Counted from the stretch's first letter, positions 21,123 to 32,450 are shown. The stretch is 64,000 nt of DNA from Caecitellus pseudoparvulus (GCA_965644315.1 CBFFRQ010000069.1:310001-374000), one strand, 5' to 3'. Numbers and translations: made by a program. The notes: generated from the letters alone by a model not told the origin.

Positions 21123-21174
21123 CCTTGGAGCGAAGCACGCCTGCATGCATTTGGCACGAGGCACGGGCGACGCG

Positions 21175-22197
21175 TCACGCGTCCGTCCAATCCAGGCTAT
21201 CTAGGCTATTGCAGCGATGCGCTGCGTCGGGTGTCGCCTCCAGGAGGCTTTCGTCCACGGTGGGCAGGCAGAAGGCGCGCTGGTGGCGCGGTGACGTGGC
21301 AGCCGATGAGGTGGGCGTGCTGGAAGGGGACGGGTACACCATGTCGGCCGCAGACGGGGGCTGGAATGCAAGCGCTTCAGCCCACACTGCCATGGTGAGG
21401 CAGGCCACGCTCGGCACAGAAGCACGCACGCCGCACAGGGACAGGTGCATGCTTGTGAGGGTTGCGACGTCACTCGGGGTGTGGCTTGGGCGAGTGCGGG
21501 CCGGGGCAGATTTTGCGGGGGTCGGGAAAGGCAGCGTATGCGGCGGGGTGGTGATGAGCCTTGGAGCGGTGGTGGCTGTTGCTGGAGAGGGGAACAGGGC
21601 GGGTGGCAACGGGTCAAACGTGGCAGCGCTTGGCGGCGTGAACGGCCTGTGAAAGTCGTCAGCACCGTCTGAGTCCAAAGACCCACGCTCTCCACGGAGA
21701 TCACAGGTAGCAGGACTGCTGTGTTGTCCTTGGGGCCCCTCACACGTGGAGACGAGGCGTGGGACGGAGGCAGCAGTGCTGTTGGAATGGCGGCGCTGCG
21801 GAAATTGAGGACTGTCGCCCGAAGTCAAATGCCCGTCAAGGGCGCTGGCAGCGCTGGAATGCACCCTGGGAGCAGCAGTACTGGTGGAATCCTGAGGTAT
21901 AACCAGGGGCACGGCCTTGGCATGGGTGGGTGTGACCTCTGAGCCGGCGTTCTGGACAGGCTTGGTCGGGGTGAGAAAAGAACCGGCCGTTGTGCCTTGA
22001 CAGTGCTGTGTTCTGTCGGAGCGCCGTTGAGAGGCGCTGTGCACCTGCTCAACACACGCGCTGCCTCCAACGGCACGCTCTTTCTCAGCGTGAGGTGTCC
22101 TCGCAGCACCGCTGGGCGCAAGGGAGTGCGCAGGCTTGGCACCTCGCCCTCGTTCGGCGCGGGGGTGATGGGCCATGGCAGCCGCAAGCGCTGGCAT
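21175..22197 (-). CDS. Hypothetical Pro/Ser/Thr/Ala-rich protein
   Basis: Open frame of 340 residues from ATG 22197, low complexity throughout (Ser, Pro, Thr, Ala, His), ending in a more ordered ESLLEATPDAAHRCNSLDS segment. No domain recognised, no transmembrane segment, no signal peptide. It lies convergent to COMMD (52 bp) and downstream of CNOT3 on the same strand. In DNA this GC-rich, an open frame of this size can arise by chance, and opposite-strand frames are also partly open here, so it may not be a gene, or may be one exon of a spliced gene. I cannot assign a function. Confidence 0.35.
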   Translation of the reverse strand: MPALAAAMAHHPRAERGRGAKPAHSLAPSGAARTPHAEKERAVGGSACVEQVHSASQRRSDRTQHCQGTTAGSFLTPTKPVQNAGSEVTPTHAKAVPLVIPQDSTSTAAPRVHSSAASALDGHLTSGDSPQFPQRRHSNSTAASVPRLVSTCEGPQGQHSSPATCDLRGERGSLDSDGADDFHRPFTPPSAATFDPLPPALFPSPATATTAPRLITTPPHTLPFPTPAKSAPARTRPSHTPSDVATLTSMHLSLCGVRASVPSVACLTMAVWAEALAFQPPSAADMVYPSPSSTPTSSAATSPRHQRAFCLPTVDESLLEATPDAAHRCNSLDSLDWTDA

Positions 22198-22546
22198 GGC
22201 GGCAGTGCGGGCGCACGGATGCACGAGGACCAGCTGCAGGGTGTGCAGGGAAGCCTTTGCATGTGTGCGGTGTGAGGGAGGGTGTGTTTCGGGAGCGGCG
22301 AGTTTGTGAGCGCCGGCAGACTGCTGCGCGGTGTGCTGTGCGTCACGTCAGCAGTCGCGAGAAGTCTGAGCACAGGAAGGCTCCGTCGTGCGGGGTGCCA
22401 GCCCAGAGCCCCGCTCAGGTCAAGTGTCACGACTGCGCACGACGCTGGGCAGAGCGCCGCGCACCCGAGGCCTCCATCCATCAGGTCCGTTGCTGCAGCA
22501 GTTCTTTTCCGCCGTGCAAGTTTGCATTGCTGTGCCAAGGGGTGCG
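22198..22546. other. Intergenic region upstream of hypothetical gene
   Basis: 349 bp between the CNOT3 stop and the hypothetical ORF start, both on the minus strand. No exon with good splice sites was identified. Confidence 0.4.
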
Positions 22547-24476
22547 CTACGCCTGCGGCGGTAATTCATCCTCCATGAAGCTGAACTCGAACTTGAAGCC
22601 CTGCTTGACCTTGGACTTCCAGGACTTCTCATAGTCGAAGAAAGTAAAGGTGCCCTTCTCGTAGTGCTCACTCCTGACCATCCCCTCACTGTGCCGTTTC
22701 AACCAGGTGCGGTACGCCTTGTGGAATCGCCAGGACCGTTTCTTGAGTTGGGCAGCTGCCATGTACTGTGCCTGCGTGCCTTGCTGGTAGTAGAAAATGA
22801 AGAAGAGGGTGTCCAAGTCAAACTTTTCGAAGGCGCTGGCCTTGCCAAGCTGAGGCGCTGGGTTCAACGGAAAGGATGGGTGACCCCGTGCCGGAGAAGC
22901 TGGTGTGTACAGCGGCGGGCGCAGCAGGTCGTCCCCCTCCGGCACGGTGCTCAGACTGTGCGTCAGCAGCTTCAACTGCAGTGCCAAGGCGGACGCATCG
23001 TGCTGCATGCGTGGGTTGTCCAGGATCATGCCGCTCGCCGCGCCGCCGGTGCTTGCCGCACCAGACGCTGGTGTGTCTGCAGGGGCTTGCGTGGGGCGGG
23101 GTTCAGGGGCAGCTGAAGCTCTGCTGGGGCTGCCCGTGACGGAGGAGGGTGCACCTGCTGCCCACTTGTTCTTGGTGACCCCGGCTCGGCTGGAGCTGCC
23201 GCCGTCGCCACGGGCTGGGCGGCTTGAGCTGGAGCCGGTCGACCCCCCGCTGCCACCTGCAGCGGCGGCTGGCACACCCCCACTGCGGGACGCAGGTGCT
23301 GGAGTGGGCGCTGCACCTGCAGCAGCTGCGGCGGGGGTGTCCTCCTCCTCCTCCGTCGGCGTGTCAGGGGTGGGGGTGGTGTCGGTGCCGCCCACCTTCT
23401 CCAGCGCCTTCTCCATCTCCCGCTCTGCCGCATCCGTGTCACCCACGCCCATCTCCACAAAGTCTTCGTACATGTACAGGTCCGCCATGGCAGCCTCCTG
23501 CTCTCGCCACATGTCCATGTAGCACTCCAGGTCGTCGTGCAGCGTGCTGAGTTCGTCAGGCTCCAACACCTCGTTGGCCAGCAGGCGGATGAGTTTGTTC
23601 AGGTTCTCAATGTGGAAGCGGTGGTTACCGAGCTTTGCGGCCAATTCCCTGTGCGACCAGGCGGCGCGGCGTGTGTGCAGGGCGGCGCAGGGCTGTTGGC
23701 AGCGCACGACGTACACTGCCTCCGAGCTCTCCCGCCTCCGGGAGTCAACCAGGATTTCCATCTCCGCCTCCAGCTCCTCTGCTTCCTGCTCCAAAGTGCG
23801 GATGCGGTCCTGCAGCCACTCGCTCTCCTCGCGACGCTCGCGCTGCAGGGTGGCAGAAAGGCCCTGTGAGGCGGCGCCACAGTCAGCCTGCACCAGTGCC
23901 TGTACGTACCTCCTCCGGGGTTTCGGCTTCGCCTCTGGCCAGGCCTGCTTTGCTGAACGCCTTGGTCTTGCTCTCCCGCTCCAACTCCTTGAATGCCTCC
24001 ATGCGGCGCTCGATTCGCTGCGGAGGGCTCAGAGTCGGTGTCGGGAGGGCGGTGGGGCAGTGCACTTGCCGGCACCTCTCACAGCTCTTGCATCCAGCAG
24101 AGGCTCCTTGTCCCGGACCTCCCCCTTGGCGGCCCATGACTTGACTTTCTCCCGCTCCCTTTGCAGCTTCTTCAGCTCCTTTTTCAACGTCTCTTCTAAC
24201 CGGTCGCGCTGGGAGGCGTCAGCCTCCAGGGTCTGCAGCAGCACAGGTGGGCGGGTGTTTCATGTAGGAAACGCCGGGCTGACAGTGGCTCCCGCAAACC
24301 AGCTGGTGCCATGCTCACCTCTTCCCACAAAGCATCATACGCAGTCAGCCCCTCGTCAATCTTTTTCATCGTCTTGTCGATCTCGGCTGCGCAGCAAGGC
24401 CAGTGTAGGTGTGCGTGCGGGGCGCAGGCCTCCTGCGCCTGGTCCACACACCTGCCAACTTCCGGGCTGCAGACAT
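22547..24476 (-). CDS. CNOT3: CCR4-NOT complex subunit NOT3 (CNOT3/NOT5 family)
   Basis: Scaffold subunit of the CCR4-NOT deadenylase, acting in cytoplasmic mRNA decay and translational control. Five exons (24452-24476, 24319-24386, 24083-24232, 23910-24017, 22547-23863) give 555 residues. The N-terminal coiled coil starts MSAARKLAAEIDKTMKKIDE and continues with LKKELKKLQREREKVKSWAA and RRMEAFKELERESKTKAFSK, closely matching the NOT3 N-terminal domain. The middle is Ala/Thr/Ser/Gly-rich. The C-terminal NOT-box (from about FEKFDLDTLFFIFYYQQGT through HEGTFTFFDYEKSW-like sequence to FEFSFMEDEL) binds NOT2 and NOT1. Exon 5 could alternatively start 18 nt later at CTGCAG, in the same frame. The block QQPCAALHTRRAAWSH (about 23660-23700) interrupts the coiled coil relative to the family and may be a lineage-specific insertion. 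Confidence 0.93.
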
Positions 24477-25038
24477 GGTGGAAGTTGTGAATGGCGGGGT
24501 GCTCCAGGCTCACAGCCGCCGAACAGAATACACTGGATGTGCGCAGCTGGCAGTCCTGGCTGGTGCACACAGGGGGGGCGCCGGCTGCAACTCTGCGCCA
24601 CGTGCGTGCTGGAGAGAAGTGTGTGTGCAGGCACCGCGTTGACGGAGCCTGGTGCTGGGCGAGTCACGTGTCGTGCGCTTAGTACACGTGCAGGCACTGC
24701 CATCGTTTCGGGTGTTCACAAATGTGGCGCGCCTAGACAACTGCATGGATTGCTGGCCGTGCACGCCTTCCACGGCGCTTCGTCAAAGCAGCTGATGTGC
24801 TCCAGGTCCAGTGATGCCCATGTGAGGTGCGAAGGTGCGCCCAAAACATCAAACGTGATCCAAGCTGCGCGTCTAGTCACCCCCCGCTCGCCTGCTTGTT
24901 GTGTGTGTTGTTGCTGCTAGTGTGCCTGCTGTTTGCCTGCCGCTCGGCCTGCGTGCCCGTGCGGAAATAGAAGCCACGTACTGCTGTGAGGCGGAGCGTG
25001 CTCGATAGTACCCTTTGCCCAGCCTGCCAGCTCCTGCC
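24477..25038. other. Divergent intergenic region, CNOT3 / RRM protein
   Basis: 562 bp between divergent starts, probably containing both promoters. No tRNA, repeat or further exon recognised. Confidence 0.5.
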
Positions 25039-26942
25039 ATGGAAGCCAAGAGTGTCTGGGTGTCTGTCCAACCCCACTGGACGGAGCAGTTTCTTGCCTC
25101 CATCTTTAACCGCTTCCGTACGTGCGGCAGTGTGCAGACGTGTTCGGCAGGGCTTGCCAGCACAGCACCGTGGCTGCAGCGCACGCCCTCGGCACCGGCC
25201 TTGCACGCGCTGCTGCCTCTCTCCACAGCTGGTTTCTTGAAGGCCGCGGTGATTGGGAACAAAGGGTATGGTTTCATCGACTTTGACAGCCACCACAATG
25301 CCGGGGTGGCTCTGCAAGCCATGCAAGACCAGCCAGTGCCAGGTGGGTAGCTGGCGCACTGGCCACAGCAGGCAGCCCTTTCCCAGGCAGCCCACCACGG
25401 CACCTTCCACCCGCACCCCTCTTCGCCATCTCTGCAGGCGATCCGACTGGCCAGAGATTTCGACTGAAGTGGGGCAACGCTGGCGCAGGGACGGGCTCCA
25501 GCTCGGGTGGTGGGCACGGCGGAGGTGGCGCGCGGCAAGCTCCCGCGCCTGTGGGGGCCACGGCACCCTCAGGTGCTCGCGAGTTCAGCATTTTTGTGGG
25601 GGACCTGCCGTATGAGGCGACAGACGCAGAGGTCGTGGAGTTCTTCCGGGCGGCCTACCCCTCCTGTGTCGGCGCCCACGTTGTCACGGACAGCGCCACG
25701 GGCAAGAGCCGCGGCTATGGCTTCGTGCGATTCACCGACGCCGCCGAGCAGGCCCGCGCCCTGGCTGAGATGGGCGGCAAGCAGTTCGGCTCCCGCGTCC
25801 TGCGTGTGGGCCCCGCCACGCCCAAGCCCGACCAGCGCCGCCCAGTCCCCGCCTCCACCCCCTCCGTACCCCTGCCATCCGGTGCACCGCAAGGTGGGGC
25901 GGACATGGGCCAGGGCGGACTGCCCTCCGCCCATGCAAGCATGCAGGCTGGAGCGTGGGGCCCTGGGCCCGCCGCATCAGGCACGGCCCTGCCGCCGTAC
26001 TCCGGCGCGCCCACAGGGTACGGTGGCGGGGCAGGGTACACGGCCCCCGGCGGCCCAGGCCCTGCAGCTGGCGCCACACCCACGGCAGGCCCTGCCGCCG
26101 CCGACCCAGCCCGTGCAGCGCTGGTGGCTGCGGTGGCCAGTACGCCCTTTGCCCCGGCTCCTGCGGTGAGTGAGGGGAACACGACGGTGTTCGTGGGGGG
26201 CCTGGACAAGCACTGCTCAGAGGCGGAGCTGCGTTTCCACTTTCACCGCTGTGGCCCTGTTTCCTCTGTGAAGGTGCTCACAGATAAGGGCTGCGGCTTC
26301 GTGCAGTTCCAGTTCCGTGCCCATGCTGAGGCAGCCATCGCGTCCCTGAACGGCTCTGTGCTGGGCATCGGCCCCCTCCGCTTGCAGTGGGGCAAGAACG
26401 CTGCCCGGAACGCCATGGCGGCACAGGCGACGCTGCCAGGTGGCCAGTCCCCTTCCAGCCTGCCCCACTCAAGCATGATGGGGCACCAGCATGTGGGGTA
26501 CGGCAACACCGCATACGTGGGGGGCTTGCCCCTGGCCGGCATGGGCGGAGCAGGCGCAGTCCCGCCCTTTGGGGCAGTTGGCGGCATGCCCATGGCCGGC
26601 CTGGCCAGCCACGGCTCAGGGGGCCTGCCTGGCATGTTTGCGCCCTTGTCCATGGGGGTGCCGCTGGCAGCGCCAGGCGTGCCCGGCGGCGTACCCCCTG
26701 CAGCTTCACTGGGCCTGGGCATGCCTGGCCTGCCCGGTGCGGGGCCTGACGTGGCAGGCGTGAACACAGCCACCGCCTCTGCCCATGCCCTCCCCCTGGT
26801 GAGCACCGTGCACAACCCGTGGAGCTTCGGCAACCCCGAGTCCAAGGGTGTCGGCGGGCTGTGGGGAGGGCCTGGAACCCTGCCAGGCGAGCTTGGGTTG
26901 GCGGTCAGCGAGGGAGGTGGCGTGCCCACCAGCTCCTCATGA
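25039..26942 (+). CDS. Three-RRM RNA-binding protein (TIA1/RBP45-47/Nam8 type)
   Basis: Exons 25039-25117, 25229-25342 and 25438-26942 give 565 residues. RRM1 (~5-75) spans the first two introns: [19 protein letters not shown], then [23 protein letters not shown]2 starts near residue 113: [20 protein letters not shown] with RNP1 [12 protein letters not shown]3 starts near 312: [20 protein letters not shown] with RNP1 DKGCGFVQF. Gly/Pro/Ala-rich linkers separate RRM2 and RRM3, and the last ~170 residues are Gly/Ala/Pro/Met-rich low complexity. The order and spacing match RBP45/RBP47, TIA-1 and yeast Nam8/Ngr1, which act in 5' splice-site selection, poly(U) mRNA binding and stress granules. RRM1 is degenerate, as in plant RBP45. 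Exact orthology is not resolvable by eye. Confidence 0.88.
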
Positions 26943-27220
26943 CGCTTGCCCCGTCACGCGTGCCTGCAGTCTGTTGATGTTTGTAGCTGATCGAAGGTGA
27001 TGTAGTGGGTGGTGTGGGGGTGCATGTTTGGTGGTTGGTCGGACTTGTAGTTCCGGCGCCCCGCCGTTGGCACTGCCTGGGCTTTTGCGGGCTCGGGGGT
27101 GGCAGCGGCGAGGCCTGCCGATGCGGGGGCTGGGTGGCGCCTTGCCGTGCTGCCTGCCCTCCTGCAATGTACCAGTCGCGTGCAAGAGTGAGACATACAT
27201 GCATTGATGGCCGTGACCGC

Positions 27221-27864
27221 CTAGTCCGCCTTGCTGCTGCGCACAGCCTGCAGCACGAGGGATCAGAGCGCGGGGAGGGGGCGATGGTGTCAGCGAGAGA
27301 CACAGCTGCATCACTACCAGCTGACTCACCTCTCTGTATCGCTGCAGGTACAGCTTCAAGGGCTCCACGTAGTCGTCAAAGCCGAGGGTGGTCATGGCAA
27401 AGAGCAGGTCATCGCCGTTGATGGTCTTGCGTCGCTCAGCCCGGCACTTGTCACTTGCTGCGGCACAGCGGCAGGGTGCCCTTGCCGCACACACGCCACA
27501 GACTCAGCACGCCGTACGCACCTTCGCTGGTGATGAAGGAAATAAACTCCGAAACGCACTCCTGCAGTGTGTCTTTGGCATCTTTGGCGATCTTTGCTTG
27601 TCCTGGCTGCAGGGGGGTGCACAGAGGCGGCTGGGACGGTGCAACGCAGGCAATCGATTTCCGCAAGCTGCCTTCCGTACCAGAGCCCGCTTCACCACCC
27701 TGGAGATGTTGGCGACTGCAGAGCGGGGGGAGAGGGGGGTGCTACAGTACATGCAGTTCTTGCACAGCGGGCCCTGTGACCCGGGCGCTTGCCTGGCACG
27801 AACCTGGCAGGAACCTGTCAGCGTGCTGGTTGCTGTCCCCTGCTGGGGTGTCTGAGCTGGCCAT
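27221..27864 (-). CDS. NFYB: Nuclear transcription factor Y subunit B (NF-YB/HAP3)
   Basis: Histone-fold subunit of the CCAAT-binding NF-Y trimer. Five small exons (27804-27864, 27681-27715, 27522-27606, 27330-27457, 27221-27247) assemble into 111 residues. The conserved domain emerges only after splicing: [59 protein letters not shown] and [20 protein letters not shown] followed by LYLQRYRE. These are near-diagnostic for NF-YB and match the DNA-contact and NF-YC dimer regions. The first donor is GTTCGT, weaker than the others, but it restores the conserved FLPVAN exactly. The final exon adds only AVRSSKAD. The protein is shorter than animal NF-YB because there are almost no flanking regions. 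It lies head-to-tail upstream of eL13. Confidence 0.93.
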
Positions 27865-27982
27865 GACGGCAGTAGAACGAACGGGGCGCGGTGCAAGGAT
27901 GCTGCAACGTGCAGTGCGATTCATTGGTGAAGTGGTGGGAACTGTGAACTGTGCATTTGGCAGCGCCGGGAAGCAGGGCACT

Positions 27983-28576
27983 CTACTCCTCCTTGGGGGC
28001 CTTCTTCTTCAGCTCAGCGCGCAGGGACTTGAGGGTGGCGTGGGCTTCGAAGCTCTTCTGGTCGGCGGTGAGGGTCACCAGGGGGTGGGCAGGGGCAGTC
28101 TGCTTGATGGGGATGATGGCACCCTTCAGCTGAGGCACGGCAGAGGCCACGTCAACGGCGGTGTCGCCAGCCTTGACACCCTTGGTGGGGTGGCGGGGGA
28201 AGACCACCAGGCGGTCCATGTACTCCTTGAGGCGGGCCACGTTGGCGTCCAGGGACTCCTGGCTCTTGTTGAAGCGGCGCTTGTCCACGGCAATGCCCAC
28301 GGTGGGGGCGACCTTGGCGTTGATGCCAGCGGCCTTCAGCTCAGCGAGGGAGAAGCCACGGCCAGCCTTGACCTTGGTGTTGTACTTGGCGGTCTGGCCA
28401 GCAACGACGGGGCGCAGAGGGCCAGCAAGAGGGCGGGGGGCGATCTTGGCAGCCTTGGCAGCGCGGGCGGCACGGCGGGCCTTCTTCTTGCCGGCCTGGT
28501 TGAACCAGGTGCGGACACGGACGTCCCAGTCCTTCTTGAACTTGCTCTGTGCGATGATGTTGTTGTGCTTCACCAT
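27983..28576 (-). CDS. RPL13: 60S ribosomal protein eL13
   Basis: Cytosolic large-subunit ribosomal protein, 197 residues, one coding exon. Start MVKHNNIIAQSKFKKDW, then VRTWFNQAGKKKARRAARAA, RPVVAGQTAKYNTKVKAGRG, FSLAELKAAGINAKVAPTVG, IAVDKRRFNKSQESLDANVA and LKEYMDRLVVFPRHPTKG cover the whole eL13 family profile at the normal length (~200). Codon choice is strongly biased to C/G endings with frequent AAG and GCC, as expected of a highly expressed gene. CCCCTACAG lies just before the ATG, so a 5' UTR intron ending there is possible. Confidence 0.97.
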   Translation of the reverse strand: MVKHNNIIAQSKFKKDWDVRVRTWFNQAGKKKARRAARAAKAAKIAPRPLAGPLRPVVAGQTAKYNTKVKAGRGFSLAELKAAGINAKVAPTVGIAVDKRRFNKSQESLDANVARLKEYMDRLVVFPRHPTKGVKAGDTAVDVASAVPQLKGAIIPIKQTAPAHPLVTLTADQKSFEAHATLKSLRAELKKKAPKEE

Positions 28577-29335
28577 GGCTGGCACTGTAGGGGTAGATCT
28601 AGCGGAACGACGCCGGACTCTGTGGGGCAAAGAGGTGGGCATCGACACCAGTGAGGTGGCAGCCGGGGGCAGAGCACTGCGCCACAAGCACAAACACGCA
28701 GCAACAAGGGCACGCAGACAGCACTGGAGCATGAGGCACCGAGGCAGTGAGTGCGCTCATGCCCGATAAGGGGCTGCCTTTCCCGTTGCTGTGCCGGGCA
28801 GCTAATTCCGCAACTGGCCGCCACCCAGACAGGTCCCAGAGGCTGGCTAACAGCTCCACGCGCCCGATCGGGGCCGACCACCACACACTGCAACTCGACA
28901 CGGGCAGTGGCTTCACCCTGCGGCACCTCTGCTGCCTCTTGGCTTGCCAGCCATGCCCAGCAGCGGAGCTGCTAGTGTAGGCAGCAGCCAGCTTCGGTAC
29001 TGCTCCAAGCAACGCAAACAGGAATGAGAGCTGACAGAGGAAAACACGTACCTAATCCCGGTGATGCTTGTTCAGTGTTCGGATGTGTGTAAAAAGTGCT
29101 GATCAGCGCTTGAGACTCGTTTCCTAGTCTGTTTCGGGCAGGGAAGATCATGTTGAGTTACGCGAATGATGCACACTTCCGTCATGGGCCGCGGCAAGCA
29201 CTCTGTCGCTACAATTGGCCCCTGCGCGCACCAGTGAACTGCTTGGATGAAGCCAGGGCAATGCATGGTGCTTGGGCCCTGATTTTTCGTGCATTGCATG
29301 GAGAGCACGCCGCGGGCATGTCTTGCGAGCTTGAC
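28577..29335. other. Intergenic region, eL13 / DUF1761 gene
   Basis: 759 bp between two minus-strand genes, containing the eL13 promoter and DUF1761 3' UTR. Short open frames on both strands lack splice or family support. A 21-nt element at 29161-29181 recurs with one mismatch at 32962-32982. Nothing else recognised. Confidence 0.45.
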
Positions 29336-29934
29336 TCAGGCTGCGTTGGACGCCTCTGGAGCGCCGACCTGGAACGCCCAGAAGACGACTGAGGCGCCCA
29401 GAACCCGCAGTGCATCATAGCCGAGGTGAATGCCGGCGACAGACAGGCCCTGCCCATCAAAGAGGGGGTGAGGGATGTAGATGGCCGCGTGGTACAGCCC
29501 GAGAAAGGCACCCAGCACAGCGATGTCGAAGAAAGACGTGGCTCCCCAGAACACCAGCAGGCGCCAGAACACCAGTGTGGAAACGACGTTTCCAGCCATG
29601 GCAAGGCCGTACACTTGCCCCATGTTCGCGCTGCAAGGAGCAGAGGGGGGTGCGGAGGTGGGCATTTTTGCCACGCCACGCGGTGCGCCGCGACGCACGA
29701 CTTCGGCGGCTCTGTGCGGCCACCTTGCACCAGCCGCATGTACAGTGTACCTACGGCACTGCCATACCTGTGCTTGCAAGGGCGAGGTTGGTCATGCAGG
29801 TTCGGTTGGGAGTGGCACGCTCTGTGCGACCCTTGCCAGGAATTTGCCGGGGCCTGGACAACGCACCATGCAGCACCAAGGGCCATGTTCAGCACACTGG
29901 CAATGGCAATAGCAAGGATTGTGTTCACATCCAT
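29336..29934 (-). CDS. DUF1761-type small membrane protein
   Basis: Three exons (29867-29934, 29702-29767, 29336-29630) give 142 residues with four hydrophobic segments. The start MDVNTILAIAIASVLNMALG joins across intron 1 to GAAWYGSAVGTLYMRL, matching the MdvN...lGalWY pattern of DUF1761, and exon 3 begins with ANMGQVYGLAMAG, matching the NMGKIYGLSF-like block. The length equals the family norm. The second donor is a non-consensus GTCGTG. It was chosen because it alone keeps phase with the conserved ANMGQ; an alternative donor 35 nt further in would leave a 36-nt intron. Function of the family is unknown; the protein is predicted to sit in a membrane. Divergent from WDR92 (384 bp). Confidence 0.72.
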
Positions 29935-30318
29935 GTTTCGTTCCTGAGCAAGCGCGAGCGATGTGCGGTGCCGAGACAGGCATCGGTCGGCGTGGTGAGG
30001 ACCGCTCGCCCGGTCCTGGCCGCACGCCAAGAGGGCCGCTTGGCAGGCAGGGCCGGGGCAAGCCACACTCGCATCGCACCGCAGAGAAGTGGGACTACAT
30101 GATGCTGCCATCAAGGGCTGCATCTCATCCATTGAACATGAAAAAGGTACGCACAGTGGTGCTGGATTCTTTTAAGTTCCGCAGTGAAAACGCTGTGGCA
30201 CGTTGGTCAAGGCGCTCTGCCCCACACAACATTTAAACCCAGAAAGTGCTAACGGAGAGCCGAAGAATAGTTCATTGAGATTTCCCTCGCACGTGTCTTT
30301 GTCCACTGCTGAGGCTTC
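29935..30318. other. Divergent intergenic region, DUF1761 / WDR92
   Basis: 384 bp between divergent starts, probably two promoters. A GTTGGTCAAGG stretch near 30202 superficially resembles a tRNA D-arm, but no matching T-arm or acceptor stem is present. Confidence 0.45.
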
Positions 30319-31712
30319 ATGGCAGCTCAGGGCAGCCAGGCTGGTGCCGTGGCTGGCACTGCCAGCACAGCAGACACGACAGACGCTCCGCAGATCGTGG
30401 AGCACGTGAGCATGGGCGCCAACTGCACGCCATACGACGTCAAGTGGATCCCTTCCTCAGCACGGTTTGTGGTGGCAGGTCTGAAGCCTCGTGGCACCGG
30501 CTGCCTGCAGGTGTACGAGTTGGACGTGGGCAAAGCTACGTTGTCAGCCGAAGTAGGTTTCTACCGTTGGCAGCTGGTGCGGGCTTTCCACCACGTCGGC
30601 GCGCGCCCCCACTCCCCAGACTGAGAAGAAGCACGGTTTCAAGTGCATGACTTTCGGAGCGGCGTCCCTGGAGGAGCGCCACCTTGCTACAGGCGACTAC
30701 GGCGGGCAGATGTCCATTTGGTGCGCTGCCGCCCCCAGGTCTGGCTCTCAGCTGGCGCCTGCACAGTCCCGCCTGATTGCGCCGTGCACAGGGACTTGGA
30801 ACGAACGAGCGCGCCAGTATTCAACGTTCAAGCGCACACTTCGTTGGTGAATGCCATTGACGGCGTTGCAGGGCTTGGCATCGGCGCAGGCGCACCTGAA
30901 ATCGTCACAGCTGGCCGAGACGGTGCGTTGGCAACCACACCTGGGCTGTGCTGCAGGCGCTTGCTGCGCACTGCGATGGCCCCACCCATGTGCAGGGTGT
31001 GTGCGCTTGTGGGACCCTCGCGTGCAAGAGCCACAGCTGAGTTTGGAGCCAGAGGAGGGCAAGGCGCGTGACTGCTGGGCTGTCGCGTTCGGCAACGCGT
31101 ACAGTGACGACGAGCGAGTGATTGCCGCTGGCTACGACAATGGCGACGTCAAGGTGTTCGACCTGCGCACAAGCAAGCTGCTGTGGGAAGACAACGTGGG
31201 CAATGGCGTGGTGGACTTGCAGTTCGACCGCAAGGACATTGACATGAACAAGCTGCTGGTGACAACGCTGGAAAGCAAGTTCCGCGTCTACGACATGCGG
31301 ACGCAGCACCCCACTGAGGGGTTCGCCCACTTGACGCAAAAGGCACACAAGTCCACTGTCTGGCTGGGCAGGCACCTGCCGCAGAACCGCGACGTGTTCG
31401 CCACGACCGGCGGCAATGGCGGCTTGAACCTGTACAAGTAGTGAGTGCCGTTGCCGCGTTGAGTCAAGGCGCGCCGCAGCACACGTGCCCCCCCTCTCCC
31501 TCAGCACGTACCCACTCTCACGCACCCGTAAGGACGAAGAGGGCCGACTGGCTGGCGTCATGGGCAGCGTGGAGCTGCTGAACAGCCGCATCCTTACTCC
31601 CCAACCTCTGGTGGGCTGGGACTGGTCCCCAGACAAGGAAGGCCTTGCTGCAGCGGTGGCACTGGACCAGACCGTGCGTGTGTACATCGTCACCAAGTTG
31701 AACAAGCTCTGA
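30319..31712 (+). CDS. DNAAF10: WDR92/DNAAF10, WD40 dynein-assembly factor
   Basis: WD-repeat protein that works with the R2TP/prefoldin-like co-chaperone in cytoplasmic pre-assembly of axonemal dyneins. Exons 30319-30552, 30620-30720, 30792-30922, 30996-31440 and 31505-31712 give 372 residues (the human protein is about 357). Family blocks occur in order: [173 protein letters not shown], and the end [15 protein letters not shown]. The tyrosine in LYKYTYPL is split by the last intron. Orthology is clear and implies that the organism builds motile cilia. Confidence 0.96.
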
Positions 31713-31848
31713 AAGCGAAGGCTGGAGGGATGGCTATGCATTGGACAGAGAGAAGGCCGCCGTGGTGACCGCTGCGCTGATCCACAGCTGCGCCACAGAG
31801 GCCGCCCACCTCCACCACCCAATGCACTTCCCGACGACACAACAGCGC

Positions 31849-32450
31849 TCATCGGTAGGACTTCTGGTAGCGGGCACGGGCAGAGGGACCGCCGAACTTC
31901 TTGGGCTCGCAGCGACGAGGGTCAGCGACCAGCAGGGAGCGGTCGTAGGCAGTCAGGATGGCCTTGATCTCGTTCTTGGCAGACTCGTTCACGACTGCGG
32001 AAGGGGGGAGCAGGAGGCACTCGTCGTGCAAAGATCTGCCAAGCAGTGTGCAGAGGGGGAACCTCGCCGGCAACCCTCAACATGATGTTGTCACGCATGT
32101 GGCGTGTTCTCAAACTTTAGGTAATCATGGGGCAGGCACGGGCTGGGAAGCTGGCACTCACACTTCTGGTAGTACGCCACGATGGCCTTGGAGATGGCCT
32201 GGCGGATGGCGAAGATCTGAGCAGTGGAACCACCACCCTTGACGCGCACGCGGATGTCCAGGTTGGCGAACTTGTCAGCGCCCAGCAGCAGCACGGGCTC
32301 CAGGACCTTCACGCGCATCTGCTCGGGGGTCACGAGGTGCACGGGGTAGCCGTTCACCTTCAGGACGCCCTTGCCCTCCTTGCAGTGGGCCACGGCGGTG
32401 GCAGAGCGCTTGCGGCCGAAGCACTGCACAGAGGGAGCCTGAGCAGCCAT
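31849..32450 (-). CDS. RPS16: 40S ribosomal protein uS9 (RPS16)
   Basis: Cytosolic small-subunit protein, 144 residues, exons 32162-32450 and 31849-31994. The intron follows the first base of the codon after VAYYQK, with a GTGAGT donor and CCGCAG acceptor. Motifs: [80 protein letters not shown] and the universal end RARYQKSYR. That C-terminal Lys/Arg tail contacts P-site tRNA. Length matches the family. The gene converges with WDR92 (136 bp). Confidence 0.97.

Noticed and set aside
23660-23735. Intron in CNOT3 (GTGTAC...CGCACAG, 68 nt)
   Set aside because: Phases of donor and acceptor do not match the flanking coding frames, so it was kept as a coding insertion.
29665-29701. Alternative donor GTGGCA for the second DUF1761 intron
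   Set aside because: It would leave an intron of about 36 nt and add residues not expected in the family; the GTCGTG donor fits better despite its weak consensus.
30195-30240. tRNA-like GTTGGTCAAGG...CTGCCCCAC stretch
   Set aside because: No complementary acceptor stem or T-loop GGTTCRANNCC could be found.
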